A DNA stretch of 64,000 nt from Pterobdella sp. o SKG-2022 (GCA_964035795.1 OZ038322.1:23518359-23582358); one strand, 5' to 3'; counted from the first letter of the stretch, positions 1 through 13,095 are shown. The notes: generated from the letters alone by a model not told the origin. Program-made: numbers and translations.

Positions 1-2817
1 ATTGAAAAAATAGCCCATTGATTGAAAGATATTGAAAAATTTTTTTGATATATTTACAAAAATTGCTGTTTGAAACGAATAAATAATTTTAAATGTGGTT
101 ATCTACGAGAAACAAAATGAAGTCTGCACACCTACTTAAGGATTAGATAAGACTTAAAAATTTGAAAACAATTAATGCATTCAAACCATTATTCAAATAA
201 AGTAATTTTTTGAAAGTTTATTGTTTATTTGGTTTTATAACTAGATTATCAAAATAACAAGTTCACTACAATACGCCAAAAATCTAGTGAACCAAGAAAA
301 TAGTTGGTTTAACAGATAACTAGTATAGTTTTTTAAAGATACTGATTGTACCGAAGAAACTCGAAAATTTTTTATTTTAAAAAAAATTTAATCTTTCAAG
401 GTCTGTCAAAAAAATAACCGAAAACTTTTCCAGTTTCGAGTAGGAAAATATTTTACAGTGAAGTTTTGATACATTAGTTAATGTTTACAAGTATCTATTT
501 TTAATAAGTACATAATTTCCAAAAAAATTTTTAGCTATTTTAGTCTCACAATTTATCATTAGTTTATATTTTTCACATATAAAAATGCTCAAAACAAACA
601 GTTAAAATTTAAAACCAAATATTAATCAACTGAAAAGCAATGACCCTATTAAAAAGTTATGTGCATAATTTTGTCTTAAGGACTCTCGCATGTTACCTTA
701 GTTTTAGACAACCACTTTAAAATTTATATAACCCTGAATAATTCATTCTTTTGATAATTTTTAATTTCATAAAATATGAGGCAATAATGTGAAAAACTAA
801 TAAAACAAAATATTACAGCCTTCACAATTGAGTTGACCAAAAAAATTTACATGAATAAAACTAAAATTTTTTTGTATACATATCAGTTAATAATGTAAAC
901 AGTCAAAAACTGACTTGAAAATCAAAACGACGGAAAAGATGAAGAAATAGTGTCTGAAGGACTCAGCCTCTTTCCTTGCACCCATTTTATTGTTATTACT
1001 TGTAATAAACCAATCAAAAGTTGACTCTCAATTTTCTTGTTCTATGTGCAAGTTCACGGCAAGACATTAAACTAACAATAAAGAATAATTTATATTTTCA
1101 ATAAATATTTCTTGTGAAAACCTACTGAAAGATTTATTTTATTGAAGTGTTAAATTTCAAAGTAACTAATATACTTATATGATTATCAAATTAGTGGCAA
1201 AAATTTCATAAAAGCATTTAAGTTTATATCTAGGGTATTTGATTGCAAGACGAGTGATCTTACAGCACTTTTAAAATTTCACAACTATTTAAAATACCTC
1301 CTTTCAAGTCTCATCCAAATTTTCAAAAATTGATTTGTTTAAGAACTTGAATGTTGCATAAAAGTATATTTTGCTTTTCAGAATTGTTTCTCAAATAAAC
1401 CAAAATGGAGGTTGATATTTTCAAAAAGCTTCATTTCAAATAGGAGTTAATAGCAGTTTTTAAAATTAGATTTTTTCATAAAAGATGTCCGAAGATTTCT
1501 AAAATTTCAATTTAAAAATTTTCTGATGAAAAATCAACTTGAATTTTGTCTAACTTCAACTTTTAAGAATCAATTTTTAAAAAAAAATGTTAATTTGATT
1601 AGTTTCTATTGAATAATGATAAGGTTTTATCTAAGGTATATTTTAGCTCAAGTTCAGATAAATGAGTTTTTAAAAAAGTTCTCTTAAGTTGAAGTTATAT
1701 TACGAAACTCAAGTTTGAGCAGCATGATCTATTTTCAATTACTATTACAAATGTTTCGAAAGATATATTGACCTATGCTAGATCAAAAACGCAGTTCTTA
1801 TATTTTAGGCGTTCGATTTTTAGATTTCGAAAGATTTGTTTTTATAAAATCAAAAAAAGCGGGCAATAAATTTATAAAATAATTTTAGTTTTCACAAAAA
1901 ATTAACTTATTACTATGACAAATTTGACTAATCTCTCATCTTAATTCGACTACAAACGCATGTGAACTGTGAAATATCTAATTACTATATGACGTAGTGA
2001 ACTTATTTCAAATTAGAATTTCTTAGTTTTGAAAATTTTTTTTTGTTTCTGTGATGTAAAAAAAACAGAAAAAGCATTTAAAAAAATAAATTGTTTTTTA
2101 GTTTATTTAATAATACTCTGAAAAAACAAAAAACTATCATGAAGAAGCATCCAGATTTTAGCGCATGCGTTTTTTATATTTATATAAGGACTATCAATAA
2201 TTATAGCGAGCCTTGAACATGAACCCAGAAAAATATTTTTTATCGTTCAATAATAAGTGAATACCATGTTTAAATACAAAAGTTTAAAGTCCTCCATCGA
2301 TACAATAATAAAAGAATATCCATTGTAATAGTTATCGATTTGTGCCACGTCATCTGAAGTTCACTTATGCAAATGGATCTGTTTAAAAATGCGTCTTAAA
2401 ATGTTGAGAAATGTCCCAAAAGAAGTTAAAAAACACAAAAACGGCTGTTTTTACTATTTGTGAGACGACACTTGATCAAATTTTTGATTTTCAAACTAGT
2501 CTCAAGAGCCTTCTTTTTATAGCGTTTAATCTTTTGTGTATAGTACTTTTTAAAATTTTAAAGAGAACAGGAATGAATTTTCTGCGTTAATTATATACTG
2601 GAATCTAGGAGTATGCTCAGCTTTTACGCCAGCAAATTATCTTCATCTCGGTGATCCAGAGAATGATATCTATCTGTTTTAATTTAAAATTAAATTTTCA
2701 AGCCTGAAGTTTTTCAAAGAATAAAGTCCGACATATGCTATATAAAGATACGCATTTCAAAGTGGCATTGTTCAATTAATTTGTCATATTATATTTTGAG
2801 TAGATTTCAAAGCAATC
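1..2817. other. gene-free AT-rich region upstream of EndoU
   Basis: No open frame or exon-like stretch matching a known family was seen on either strand. The sequence is AT-rich with many short A and T runs. A weak match to the dispersed repeat found at 6915-7010 and 55915-56010 lies around 1614-1700, but it is too diverged to call. The 5' flank of the EndoU gene must lie at the right end; I see no convincing TATA box. Confidence 0.5.
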
Positions 2818-5800
2818 ATGCAAACTTTTAATTCGTTTTTATGTTTCTCCACTTATTTTTTATTCTTTTATGTTTTTCCGCCAACATCTTCAAGTGAGAA
2901 GCTTTTATTTTTGTGATTATTTAAACAATTATTCTATGTAGAAAGAGAATTTTCATTAAATATATTCGAATGTGTCATAAAATCGCTAAAATATCAATTG
3001 AATGAATCTTCTCAAAGTTGAAGTTTCAGACAAGGAAATACTGAATATATCGAGACTGATATGGCAATCTGACGACGAAAGTTTGAAAGGAGAAGATATA
3101 GAGTACCACACGAATGGAAGCAGGTATTTCGAGTTCATTTAAATTCATATTGATAATTTTTTTGATGAATTTGAGTAAAAATGAATGTCTACTGAATAAT
3201 TCAAAGGGGTATGTTCCTTAATAAATCATTAAGCAAATGTTTTTTACATTGCATAAAAAGTGATTTGAGAACTTTACTTTTCTATCGAATTATTCATTAA
3301 AAAATATCAACGAATTTATTATATATTCAGAAAATATTTGGAAATTTAAACCTCTTTTTTACTTCATAATGTTGCCAGAAAAAGCTTAAAGAAATACATT
3401 CGAAACTAGCTGAAATCTCTGGGAATTTCCAATTTTAAAAAAATTATCTTTTTATGAAAGTTGAGAAAATTTTATAGCATATTCGAATCGATCATTTTTG
3501 GGTGTTCCGTGTGATATTACGAGACAACGACGACGAATTTTACCAATCCATCTTGCCTCATGACCTTTCTAGAATTTTCGATCGATTTCGTGTGCGATTC
3601 ATTTTCGAGTGGTCTTTTATTAGAAGATTTTTATATGCTTGTCTTTTAAAGACCAAATGAAGCTGTTTTTCCAATTAAAATTTTTAATTATTAAATTCCA
3701 TTTTTAATGTCATAGCTTTATATCAATACAATAAAATTTTATATCGAAATTCTTTAAAACAAAGTAGATAAAACTCAATTGAAAAGAACAGTCAGTTACT
3801 ACTTTTCGTAAATTATTTAATAGTCAAACAAGAAGTTTTTTTTTGGTCACATAAGAAAGTTCGAAAACTTATAATCATAACGATCAAACGACTTTTTATA
3901 ACAAATGAGGGTTCTTTAAAATGTCCCTTGACGATGAATTTTTAATAAAGTTTAATCTTATTCAAAATTAGTTTTTTAAAAATGTTTATAAAATTAATTT
4001 GAGCATTTAATAATTTTAAGTTATATCGGAGGATAAAATATTATTAGAATGAATCTCTCTCATAGGGAACTTTTGAGTAGCATACCTTGGTTGGAGACTT
4101 TCTGAAATTGTTTAATCTTTCCAAGCGTAAAACTTGAAATTATCATCATCATCATCATAGTTTTACGTCCGTTTCCATGCTATTGAAGAGTTGGGCGGTG
4201 GTTTCTAAGGGCTCCTTTCCACGCTCTACTGTCTTGACCAAGTTCAGATCTCAGCCTCATTCTTTTGAGGTCACTGGCTACAAACTGATACCATTTTTTG
4301 CTTTTTCTTTTTTTCATCTCAACATATTTGCAAGAACTTGCTTGTTTTTTAGCGTTTATTTTCATTACGTGCCCAGTCTATTTCGGTAAGCAGCATTAAA
4401 CGTCTCTTTTTCTTATGGGAACCTACCCAATTGGCCATCAATGAAAAATTATAAATGGCTTCTCAAAATGCTCCATGGTTGAAAGCTGACCTAGTTGAAA
4501 ATTACTTCGACACTTCTGCTTAAGTGCAAACTATGGGAAGATGGGTCCTTTTGTCACACTCTAAGAATTGTCTGAAGAGACTTTGGAAGTTGTCGCTTAA
4601 CTGCAACATCTCAAACTCTAAGATGCAAAGTGTGCTACATTTAAAGTTTATGCCAAAGACCAGTTTTTTTTGTAATCTATCCAAATACCTTCATCAAGTG
4701 CTCCAAAAGTTTTGATCTTTTATAGTTTTCTTTGTCTGTTACCTTGTTTTTGTTTTCGAAGTTGGTGAATCACCACGTTGTTTTTTTCCATTTATGACAC
4801 CGCTGAGCAGGCCTACTTCACCGAAGCTTGCAACATTTCTGTCAAGCCCCAGAAATACCGAGTGATTTTCCACACTTCATTTTATTCAAATCTTTTTTAA
4901 CGGTCTCAACTTCTAGCTTAGACTACGGTCCAATTGTGTTAGACTAAAAAGGATTTTTTATTTCAATCAAACTTCTCATCCAACAAACGTTCATAGTGTT
5001 TTTGTTATGCAAGTACCTTTTCATGGTCTTAACAGCCCTTTACCATTTTTGACACAATTTTCCAAAAACATCACGGTTAGCTGTACATACACCTTTGCTA
5101 TTTTAAAAACTTTTATTCTATTGTGCTTCTCTCTTAAAACTTTACAAAAAATTTTTCGCTTAGCCACTCTTCCAGCGCCATATTCAGCTTTTTTAACTTT
5201 TAGACAGTCAATTTTACTATTACCATTCTGCCAACATGTCCAAGCTCTTTGCTTTTTTAGTGACCGAAGCACTAGTATCGTTCCACAGCCATGCTACTAT
5301 TGCTGGGTGGTTTATTTGTGCAACCATAAACAGAATCAGCTGATCTCAATAAATTTGTTTCAAAAAACCAGCAAGTTTTCAACACAAGCACACTTATCTA
5401 TAAACTAGTTTTCAAGTTTTTTGCTGATCTAAGTTTATTGCTCTTTCCACTCTTTTTGTTTTGGCACAAACTTTTCTGAAGTTTTTCTTGGGTTCCATAC
5501 TGTAGCAGTTGATTTTGTGGTACAACCTTTCCCCAAGTACCATTCTTACATCTTTCACCAAATGAAGTTTTTTTTCTCAACCAAACTGTAGTCAATCTAA
5601 GTTTTAACAGAGCAGAAACATTTATTACTAGCCCTAATAGTTTTTTTTTAGAAACGTTTTACAAACACTCATATCTTAAATGACACAATTCAAGGATTCT
5701 TTCATTTCTCTGACTTCTAGTTCCATATTCAAACCACCATGAACGCCCTCATAGTCATTACTGACACGTCAAACAATACAAAATTTAGTAAACAGTATTT

Positions 5801-7461
5801 CAAAATTTTATCTGATGAAACAACCATACATCCAATTAAGATTGAGTCTTTGATTGCATAAAATAACCCGAAAGTTTTAGAAGTTCAACTAAAATATGTA
5901 GAAAAGTATGAATGCATATTTGGACGACTCTAAATTTTTAATATTATTAAAATATGTCACAACCAGGTTGTTTCATTATGTAAATGAAACAAAATTGACA
6001 AAGAATTTCGTGTTGCTGGAAGCTCTGTTCGATAATTATGACCATTTCTTGGGAAACGCCGAAAAACCTTCTATAGTATTATAGTTCTTATCTTTCAAAA
6101 TAAATTTATTTAACCTGTATTTTTTTATAAGTACTTTCAAAGAAATGTTTGAATTGACTAAAAGTGCGAAAAAAAATTAAAATTATTGTCTTAAAGAACA
6201 AACTCAACGAATCAATTGCTTTCTTGAACTCCATCTTAACCACTCCACCAATGAAAATACTCCATCAATGGCTTTTATCTAAAGGTGCCACCACCAAATA
6301 CCCATTGTTTCTATTAATTTTTCACTTACGTTATAAAAAAGGTTTAGCCAGGAATAAAACAAAGGAGTTTAAAAAAGATTTAATGAAGTATTGGTTCTCC
6401 CCTTATTCACGATCGAGTGAGTCTGATGTGAAGGATAGCAGTGGTTTTGAACACGTTTTCGTGGGAGAAATTAAACAGAAAAACAAAGTTACTGGTTTTC
6501 ACAATTGGTTGTTTGCTTACAGACAGGAGCAACAAAATCTTCTTGAAGTTTCAAAGTTTCTTGATTTCTGCTCGGTTAGGTTTTTATATGCGAAAATTAA
6601 TTTTTTAAAAACTTTGAATTAAGAGAAATACATTCCCAGAATGATGTGGTAGCATTGAGCTTTGATTGGAATGACGCTACGAAGCCCATATCTTCTATAA
6701 TTTTGGGCGCAAGTCCTCAATCAGAAATGTCCCTGTACACACTGTGCCTTCTCACTAGGTTTCTAATATCTCATTCATTGCCATGCTTATAAGAATCAAT
6801 TGGTTTGATTTTATTGATTAAAAGATAAAATGAAGTTTTCTAGGTTTTTATTATTTCGTTCATACTCTTGGCCCGTATAACTCAAATAGTAAAACATTAG
6901 ACTAATTCTCTAAAGTTACCTTTTAGCTCAATGAATATTTTCTTTACGTGTTTTTATAAATTCTCATAATTTGAAGTTTTACTGGTGAAATTCAAGTTTA
7001 CAAAAGAATTTACGATGTCCCTAAAAAAATTTCAATATATATAAACTGTTTCCTTTCAATAAATATCTTTACGTATAATTTTTATACTTAGATTTCAATA
7101 CATTTATCAATTTTACATATTTTTATTGTTCAATTATTTTTATTCCTTAATGTTGATTGCTCTTTTTTTTAATCTCAAATCTTTTTTCGATTTCAACTTC
7201 TTATCTTATAACCCTGTTTCACCATTTTTATACCTTTTTAGCTGCGAAATTAGCATTTGTATATTTCATAATATATTTTTTTCCTATTTAAATCAAAAAA
7301 TTATTTCTACTGTCATAAATAATTAAAATAATAAATCTAGGCCTGGACAAAAATGTCAGGTTGAGCTGGAAGGCAATAAGCACAACATCACAACCCACAC
7401 CCAAGAAAATTATTTCACCAATACAGCTGTGGGAACATCGTACTTCAATTGCAGATCATGA
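2818..7461 (+). CDS. endou: EndoU/XendoU-family secreted endoribonuclease, 6 exons, complete
   Basis: Exons by eye: 2818-2893, 3018-3123, 5967-6075, 6197-6574, 6640-6758 and 7341-7461. All phases agree and give a 302-residue protein, the usual size for a single EndoU domain. Residues 1-25 are a hydrophobic signal peptide, so the protein is probably secreted or luminal. The family cleaves RNA at uridylates in a metal-dependent way and leaves 2',3'-cyclic phosphates. Family landmarks seen: an ISRLIW segment in exon 2, ALFDNYDHFLG in exon 3, MKILHQWLLSKG, then GFEHVFVGE and GFHNW carrying the two catalytic histidines (about H183 and H199). The catalytic lysine is probably about K238 (WNDATK), followed by LYTLCLLTRPGQKCQ. 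A large intron (3124-5966) holds a degraded retrotransposon, and the last intron holds a SINE head fragment. A decayed duplicate follows at 11814-13095. Known: family chemistry. Inferred: secretion and activity. Confidence 0.9.
4155..5600 (-). mobile_element. degraded non-LTR retrotransposon remnant in EndoU intron 2
   Basis: Read on the minus strand, 4365-4180 gives a C-terminal motif typical of LINE reverse transcriptases: a GHV-like segment, then SDLKRMRLRSELGQDSRAWK, close to the usual 'DLK...AQDR..W' ending. Further upstream (5600-4400) only short broken frames remain. The region is somewhat richer in G+C than its surroundings. It is inactive and probably old. The 3' end near 4155 is better supported than the left part of the element. 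Confidence 0.4.
6869..6920 (+). mobile_element. SINE head fragment (tRNA-like part only)
   Basis: This 50-nt stretch aligns with the tRNA-like head of the full SINE at 53771-53946: cccgtataactcaaatag against ccctatagctcaatggtt, then a shared cattagactaat and ctaaag-tacc. It stops before the B box. It lies in the last intron of the EndoU gene. Confidence 0.55.
6915..7015 (+). repeat. dispersed AT-rich repeat, copy also at 55915-56010
   Basis: The stretch agctcaatgaatattttctt...acgtgttt...aaattctcataatttgaagttttactg matches 55915-56000 over about 90 nt with scattered differences. It starts directly after the SINE head fragment at 6869-6920. Function unknown; it may be part of a non-autonomous transposon. 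Confidence 0.5.
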
Positions 7462-7614
7462 TGTTTGAAAAGAATTTTCGTATAATTTAAATTCTGTTTC
7501 AATTTGATGCAATTTAACGTTCTAGTTTGATTTATTGAGTATTCCAGTTATAAAATTGGGCCATTAAACATTTTTATGGTTTTGTATAAAGCTGTTTTTC
7601 GTCGACAGTTTGAA

Positions 7615-7620
7615 AATAAA
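7615..7620 (+). terminator. poly(A) signal AATAAA, EndoU
   Basis: Canonical AATAAA about 155 nt after the EndoU stop codon; the best candidate for its mRNA 3' end. Confidence 0.5.
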
Positions 7621-7712
7621 TGAAAAGTTCTTCAGTATAATATGATAGTAATTCGATTGTTAAGCAAGAAATAATGAAATGAAAGTTCGAAAAATAAGAA
7701 ATGTTCAAAAAT

Positions 7713-7869
7713 GAATAGGGCTAAAAATAACAGCCAAATGCTCAAGTAACACTCATCCACATTCACATTGGGAATCATGAAAGCAAAACCCACTACTAAT
7801 TTTCTATCATTTATATCTCGACATTAGCTTTGACAGATATGGATTTTCCGTTAAATGTTAATGAAATTA
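7713..7869 (-). pseudogene. broken KAT14 exon copy left by segmental duplication
   Basis: The + strand sequence is nearly identical to 13736-13979, which holds the penultimate exon of KAT14 and its flanking intron. Reading minus, the V-G-F-A-F-M-I-P exon start and its acceptor site are kept. About 90 nt that encode the acetyl-CoA-binding end of the exon and its donor are deleted, with a short caag at the break. The final KAT14 exon is absent here. It cannot make acetyltransferase and marks the right part of the first duplicated block. Confidence 0.8.
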
Positions 7870-8880
7870 CAAGATAAATGAAGATATTTTCATCTCATGT
7901 ACGTCTTACAGTATTATATTTGGACGCCTTCTTCTACGAGCCTCATCTGGTGTCCAGAACAACAAAATGTTTGCAGACTCGTTGTGCCGAGCTACATGTC
8001 CAACAAGCGCTACCGTCTTTTCTTTGTTATGGTGGACAGCTTTGGAATTTGACCGATAGCTGGGATTTGTTAGGCGGTGCCTCCAAAAAACATTTTCGAC
8101 TCTTTGAAGCATGCGAGAGTAGGTGCCATCAACTTTCTTCACTGCAGCATTGGTCATTACCCAAGACTCACACCCGTATAGCAATATGGACTCTACAGTA
8201 AATTCGAACTTTCGTTTCTGTGTTAATGCAAGAGTTGCAGATTTTTTATAAGCTGAAAGCACTCCATGATTTTCTGATTTGGTTGTTAATACCTCGTGAA
8301 GAGTTGATGTAGCCTCACAAATAAGGAAAATCCTCAAGTTTTTCAACTTTGTCACCGTTCATAGCATGAGTACGACTCTTTCCAGAAGGGTTGAAGTGCA
8401 GTGTTTTGGTCTTGCTGGCGTTGATGAATAGACCTATATTTTGAGTTGCGGTTTCAATTTTTTGAAGAGACTCGGCTTTGTTGGTCGTGTCTTCCATCAA
8501 AGCTATATTTTCGCCAAATGCAAGTTTGGTGAGTATCTCGGGAAAGACTCTGCGATTTTCTCTTCTCTCCATTTAAAGAAAGAATCGAGGTGCGGAGAGT
8601 ATAAACCAAGAAAATGATGAAAAGGAATGGGTCTCCTTGTAAGAAGCCAGCATTGAGCTGGAAGATGTCAGTACTGCCTTCAGGAGTCATCATAAGAGCG
8701 GAGGTCTTATCATACATCACTCGTATTGCATTAATGATTTCAAGAGGGAATCCATATGTATCAAAGATTTTAAACATATAGGACCGGTCTATCGGATGAA
8801 AAGCTTTTTTTGAATTGATGAAAGTTATCACAGCTTCTTTCTTGTGATTATACAAATCTTTACTGGATTGAAAGGTCGAA
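7870..8880 (-). mobile_element. non-LTR retrotransposon, RT domain fragment (inactive)
   Basis: On the minus strand, three overlapping broken frames read as a reverse transcriptase: KAFHPIDRSYMFKI, then a template-grip region, then QLNAGFLQGDP (standing for the usual TGVLQGDP), then ENIALMED, where the catalytic FADD box reads FGEN. The C-terminal part has VESILLYGCESWVMTNAAVK. It is related to the better preserved copy at 32230-33145. Loss of the aspartate pair and the frame breaks mean it is dead. It abuts the KAT14 fragment. Confidence 0.85.
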
Positions 8881-9180
8881 ATTAAAGGGAACTGTTATAA
8901 CAAAGTTTTTTACGACATAAGGAAAACCATCAATTTCGACAAGTTACTTCAGTTGAGAGAATAAATTATCTCTGTCTCTCTCATTGGTAACTCCAGTTTG
9001 TATTTTTAAGAAGGGGATTCTACGCGTTTGCTTCCACCACTATTTGTGGATAGTTGTAACTTCGTTTGGTGGATTCCTCAATTATGAGATTTATTCGATT
9101 CAATTTTTTATGTCGATTTATAGAAGAATCTCATTACGTTTATTGAGCAAAAAAAACAGCTATTTTAGTCTTTTTCGTTC

Positions 9181-9241
9181 ATAAGGTTTAGTTTTAACAC
9201 AGGTTAACTTTTATTCTATAAACAAGTTTATAATTTTGGCG
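9181..9241 (+). repeat. direct repeat, copy 1 (pair at 10947-11007)
   Basis: The stretch beginning ataaggtttagttttaacac and running through aggttaacttttattctataaacaa is identical for about 50 nt with 10947-11000, then drifts (ttataattttggcg against attaattttgacgc). The two copies are 1.77 kb apart, same orientation. Confidence 0.75.
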
Positions 9242-10606
9242 TCTTAAAGATTCCAATTTGAATTTTCTATTTTCTCAAAATGTTCTATTATTTAGATAAT
9301 AGAGGTATATTTTTTCAATAAGTTTTCTCAATAATAGTCACTGTTTATGAATAGTCTTTCTTTTTCAGATTACGTATAAAATTGTTGAATATTATTTGGA
9401 AGTACGTTAGAATTTCTCAAAATAGAAACTGTTTTTGTTGAGAATCAACTATTTTTTTATGGTTCTTCTAATTAATCTTTCCCTTTAGCAGCTTCTTGTG
9501 TGTGTATGCTGATTCCACTAATATGTTCTTCCAAATAGATGTAGCTTCTAGAAAGTAACTCAGAGCGTTTAGAAAGACTGCGACATGAATCTTTCATTTT
9601 TTTAATAATAAAACATTAAATTCTGACTTTTGCCGCATGAAAAGCAGAAGTTTTTTCTCCATCTATCAAAAAACCGGCACTATGGTGAAAAAAACATTTT
9701 TGGCTACATCAGTAGAAAATGTTGCTCAAAATATTAGAAATATTATTAATCTAATTAGATCATACCGCTGTACATGTCCCAGTAACTGGAGTTGACAGCA
9801 GTTGGCCTAGATTATTGATACTATAATAAAGTAATTTATTAAAAAGGTCATTTATTTGGGACAAAGTTTTGTGAACTGCCAGCCCGAGCTAACGTTCAAC
9901 TTGAACTTATCGAATTCAAGGTTCACCGTTACCTTCTTTGAGCAGTTTTTTTTACCGTTGTCAACAAAAATAATGAGTATCTGCCAAGCCAAATGGCAAT
10001 GATACCATAATATCAGTTTATCAATAACTGCTACCGGAGTCTATTGTTATCCAGCTTATAACAAATAATAGTTTCAATTTGGAGGCGCTATCTACGGTGC
10101 AGTTTAACGTCATGCTCAGAACTTGTGAGAAGAGTAACTTGTATTTCATATAGTTTTTTGAATTATGAAAAAGCTATCTTCAAAAAACTTTTATTCAAAA
10201 ACTTCAATTAATCAATTTTGAAAAGATTTTATTTATCAAAGTTTAGTTGGGTTTTCTTGAATAAGCGTGTTTTTGAAAATTCTTCATAAACTAAAAAAAT
10301 TTTTAATATATTTGTTCCTATAACACACGCTACCTGAAACTTGGTTAAAAAACTCGATGAAACAATGCTCGAATGCAAAGAGATTTGTTAAACAAGCAAC
10401 ATCTTTAAATACAAGAGCTGTATGGAAACCGGCTTGGTATATCTGAAATAGTGAAGCAAAGAAATAAATTTGCAAAAACTGCTTCATGAGCAAAAAAACT
10501 TTTCAGCAGCCTGGTGTTGTGGAAACTTTCTCAAGAATACATCAAAAAAAAACGACCCAGATGTAAATCCATAAACCAGTAAAAAAAACCACTTTATATT
10601 GAAATT

Positions 10607-10700
10607 CACAAAGCGTTTCGAAAGTGAACTCACATCATCAAGTGGAGATGGAGTAGAGCTCCAATCGATAAGGTGAGTTCAACTTGCAACGAGCTTTGTG
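10607..10700. repeat. imperfect foldback element
   Basis: The left arm cacaaagcgtttcgaaagtg..aactcac pairs with the right arm gtgagttcaacttgcaacgagctttgtg around a loop of about 40 nt. Its core resembles the perfect foldback at 14880-14997 (aactcacat-atcaag), which suggests one family. Confidence 0.55.
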
Positions 10701-10946
10701 GACTTAATACAATTTAAAAACTTTTATCATTTGAAGATTCATATTTGACTTAAAAAGTTAGAAAAAAATGATAAAATCACAAAGCATTTTAAGAATTGAA
10801 AGTTTGGGGATAGATTGGGACCAGAATGACTTCACGGATCTAATAGTAATGTGACTAATAAAAACATAAATTATCGTGTTTCATGATTCATATTTTTGAA
10901 GCTGATAATTCCCAATGAAATTTATATTCTAACGCCTTTTTCTTTT

Positions 10947-11007
10947 ATAAGGTTTAGTTTTAACACAGGTTAACTTTTATTCTATAAACAAATTATTAAT
11001 TTTGACG
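10947..11007 (+). repeat. direct repeat, copy 2 (pair at 9181-9241)
   Basis: Second copy of the 60-nt repeat described at 9181-9241. It lies about 0.8 kb upstream of the decayed EndoU copy. Confidence 0.75.
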
Positions 11008-11813
11008 CATATTAAAAAATCTCAAACTATCCAAAATTTAAAAATTAGGATTATATACAATTACCCTTATGATAGACATATTTCTATCAATTTTTTCCGA
11101 TTTAGGAAATCGTATATCAAAGGCTAAAGATGATCCCAGATAAGCTAAATGGCTGTGAAAGTTTTTCATTGGCCATTGTTCGTGGTAACGCTGACAATTC
11201 GTTGTGCGGTGGATAATAATAATAATAAAAATAATACTTCATATTCAATCATGACAATACTGAAGGGTTAAATGCCATTTTCTTATTCTTTTAATTTTTC
11301 TATATAACTTAATTAATTAAAATATTCTGAATTATCTTAGAATTTTGATAATTTTTTTAAAGAAACTTTTCCCTTTGTTTCAAAATATTTATTTTTAAAT
11401 AAATAGAAACAAAAAAAAAACTAGTTATATTACTACATAACATGCAAAATTCTAAATCATTGAGCATTTTCAAAAAATTCGGTAATTATCTTGTTTCGAT
11501 ATTGTTACCTGAGTTCTATTTCTTTTATTATTTTTTTATTATATTTTTGATTTCTATCAACTCAAGGAAAATAATCTCTTACGCGCTCAATTTGTTCTTA
11601 TCTTATTATTTATCTCCAAAATTTTTACATTTACATATTTATTTATTTTTTCATCGAATTTATTTTACGTTTTTTTAGCTATATCTTCTTTATTATTTTT
11701 GTTTTTCAATATAAGACATGAATTTTTTGAGAAAAAATTGAAATACGTTTGAAAGTGTGAGATCGATTCTTTTATTTAAAGACCAACTTTTGAATAAAAT
11801 GTGTCACATACAG

Positions 11814-13095
11814 GCTATTTGAAAGTGTAGATGAAACAAAATTGACGAAGAATTTCATTTTACTGGAAGCACTTTTCGATAATTATGACCATTTCTTGGG
11901 AATCGAGGACAAGCCTTCTCCAGTTATTAGGCTTTCTATATAGAGATAAACTTCTATGCACTATTTTTTCATTAGTATTTTTAAATATATTTTTAAAATT
12001 TCAAATAAAATTGAAAATGGACTATTTTAAAGAACGAAGTTGACGAATCAAATGCCTTTATAGATTCCAGCTTAACCACTCCGCCAATGAAAATACTCCA
12101 TCAATGGCTTATATCTAAGGGTGCCATCTTCAAATACACATTGTTTCTATTAATCTTTTACACAAACTATATTAAAGGTTTGGCCAAGAAGGCTATAAAG
12201 AAGTTCAAGGAGGATTTAATGAGTTATTGGTTCTCCACTTACCCAAGGTTAATGGTTTCTAAGGTCGAGGACAGCAGTGGTTTTGAAAACGTTTTTTTGG
12301 GAGAAATCTATGAATCTCGGATGCAAGTGAAAAGCTTCTACAACTGGTTTTTTGCTTACAGACTGCAGCATAAAAATATTTTTGAAATCATAAAATTGAT
12401 TGATTTCTGCCCGGTTAGTTTTTTTTTTAATTTTGAGAAAACTATTTAACGTACAACAAATGCACCCTCAGAATGATGTGGTAACATTCGGTTTTAAATG
12501 GTTATTCGAAGCGCATAACATCTGTGACGATCGGTGCAAGAACCCAAGTAGAGATGGCTCTGTTCACATTGTGTATGCTCACTATGTTTCTAATATTCTA
12601 TTAAATGCCTTGCTTATGAGTGTTTCAAGTTCAAAAAATTTTTTAGATTAACTATGAATATTAAATCTTATTGATGATAAGATTCATTTCATTTTCTTTT
12701 AGTTCTTTATTCGAGTTTAAATAAGAGAATATATGCCCTCATCACGTTTATGCATCATTAAATTTCCAAAAGATTGAGCAATACATGACATTATTCTAAT
12801 TTCGATAAATATGATTTGAAAAAAACTTGAATTTTTACTTTGTTTACTTTTAATTTTTTTGTCCATACATACTTACCTTCATTATATTCAGTTTATTCAA
12901 CCTGGAAATTTTAGATTATTCGCAATACTATTTTTTATTATTTTTCTAACAAAAAAACTTTTTTTGTGAAAAATAATAAAAATGAATGACAGGGCGGGAA
13001 AAAATTGTGAAGTGGAGCTCGAAGGAAACAAGCACAACATAAAAAGCTACACCAAACGAAATGATGTGACCCACAATGCAGTAGCTTCATCTTAA
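11814..13095 (+). pseudogene. second EndoU copy, decayed and lacking catalytic residues
   Basis: Four exon equivalents of EndoU are kept with the same splice phases: 11814-11922, 12033-12413, 12472-12585 and 12993-13095. The first two exons (signal peptide and N-terminal helix) are missing. Both catalytic histidines are replaced: GFEHVF reads GFENVF and GFHNW reads SFYNW. Exon 5 has lost about 5 nt relative to copy 1, so the intact GARTQVEMALFTLCMLT frame is out of phase with the upstream exon. In the last exon a TAA precedes the homologous C-terminal tail (IYCKL). The splice sites and much of the coding frame survive, so decay is fairly recent or a non-catalytic product once existed. I judge it a pseudogene; a transcript would be needed to argue otherwise. 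Confidence 0.85.

Larger units (their letters stand above)
8881..11813. other. gene-free spacer between the two EndoU copies
   Basis: No exon recognised. It holds a direct repeat pair (9181-9241 and 10947-11007) and an imperfect foldback (10607-10700). The signal-peptide exon and second exon expected upstream of the second EndoU copy were looked for and not found. Confidence 0.5.

Noticed and set aside
4177..4389. Open frame of about 70 residues on the plus strand
   Set aside because: It is antisense to a LINE-like C-terminus on the minus strand and has no family match.
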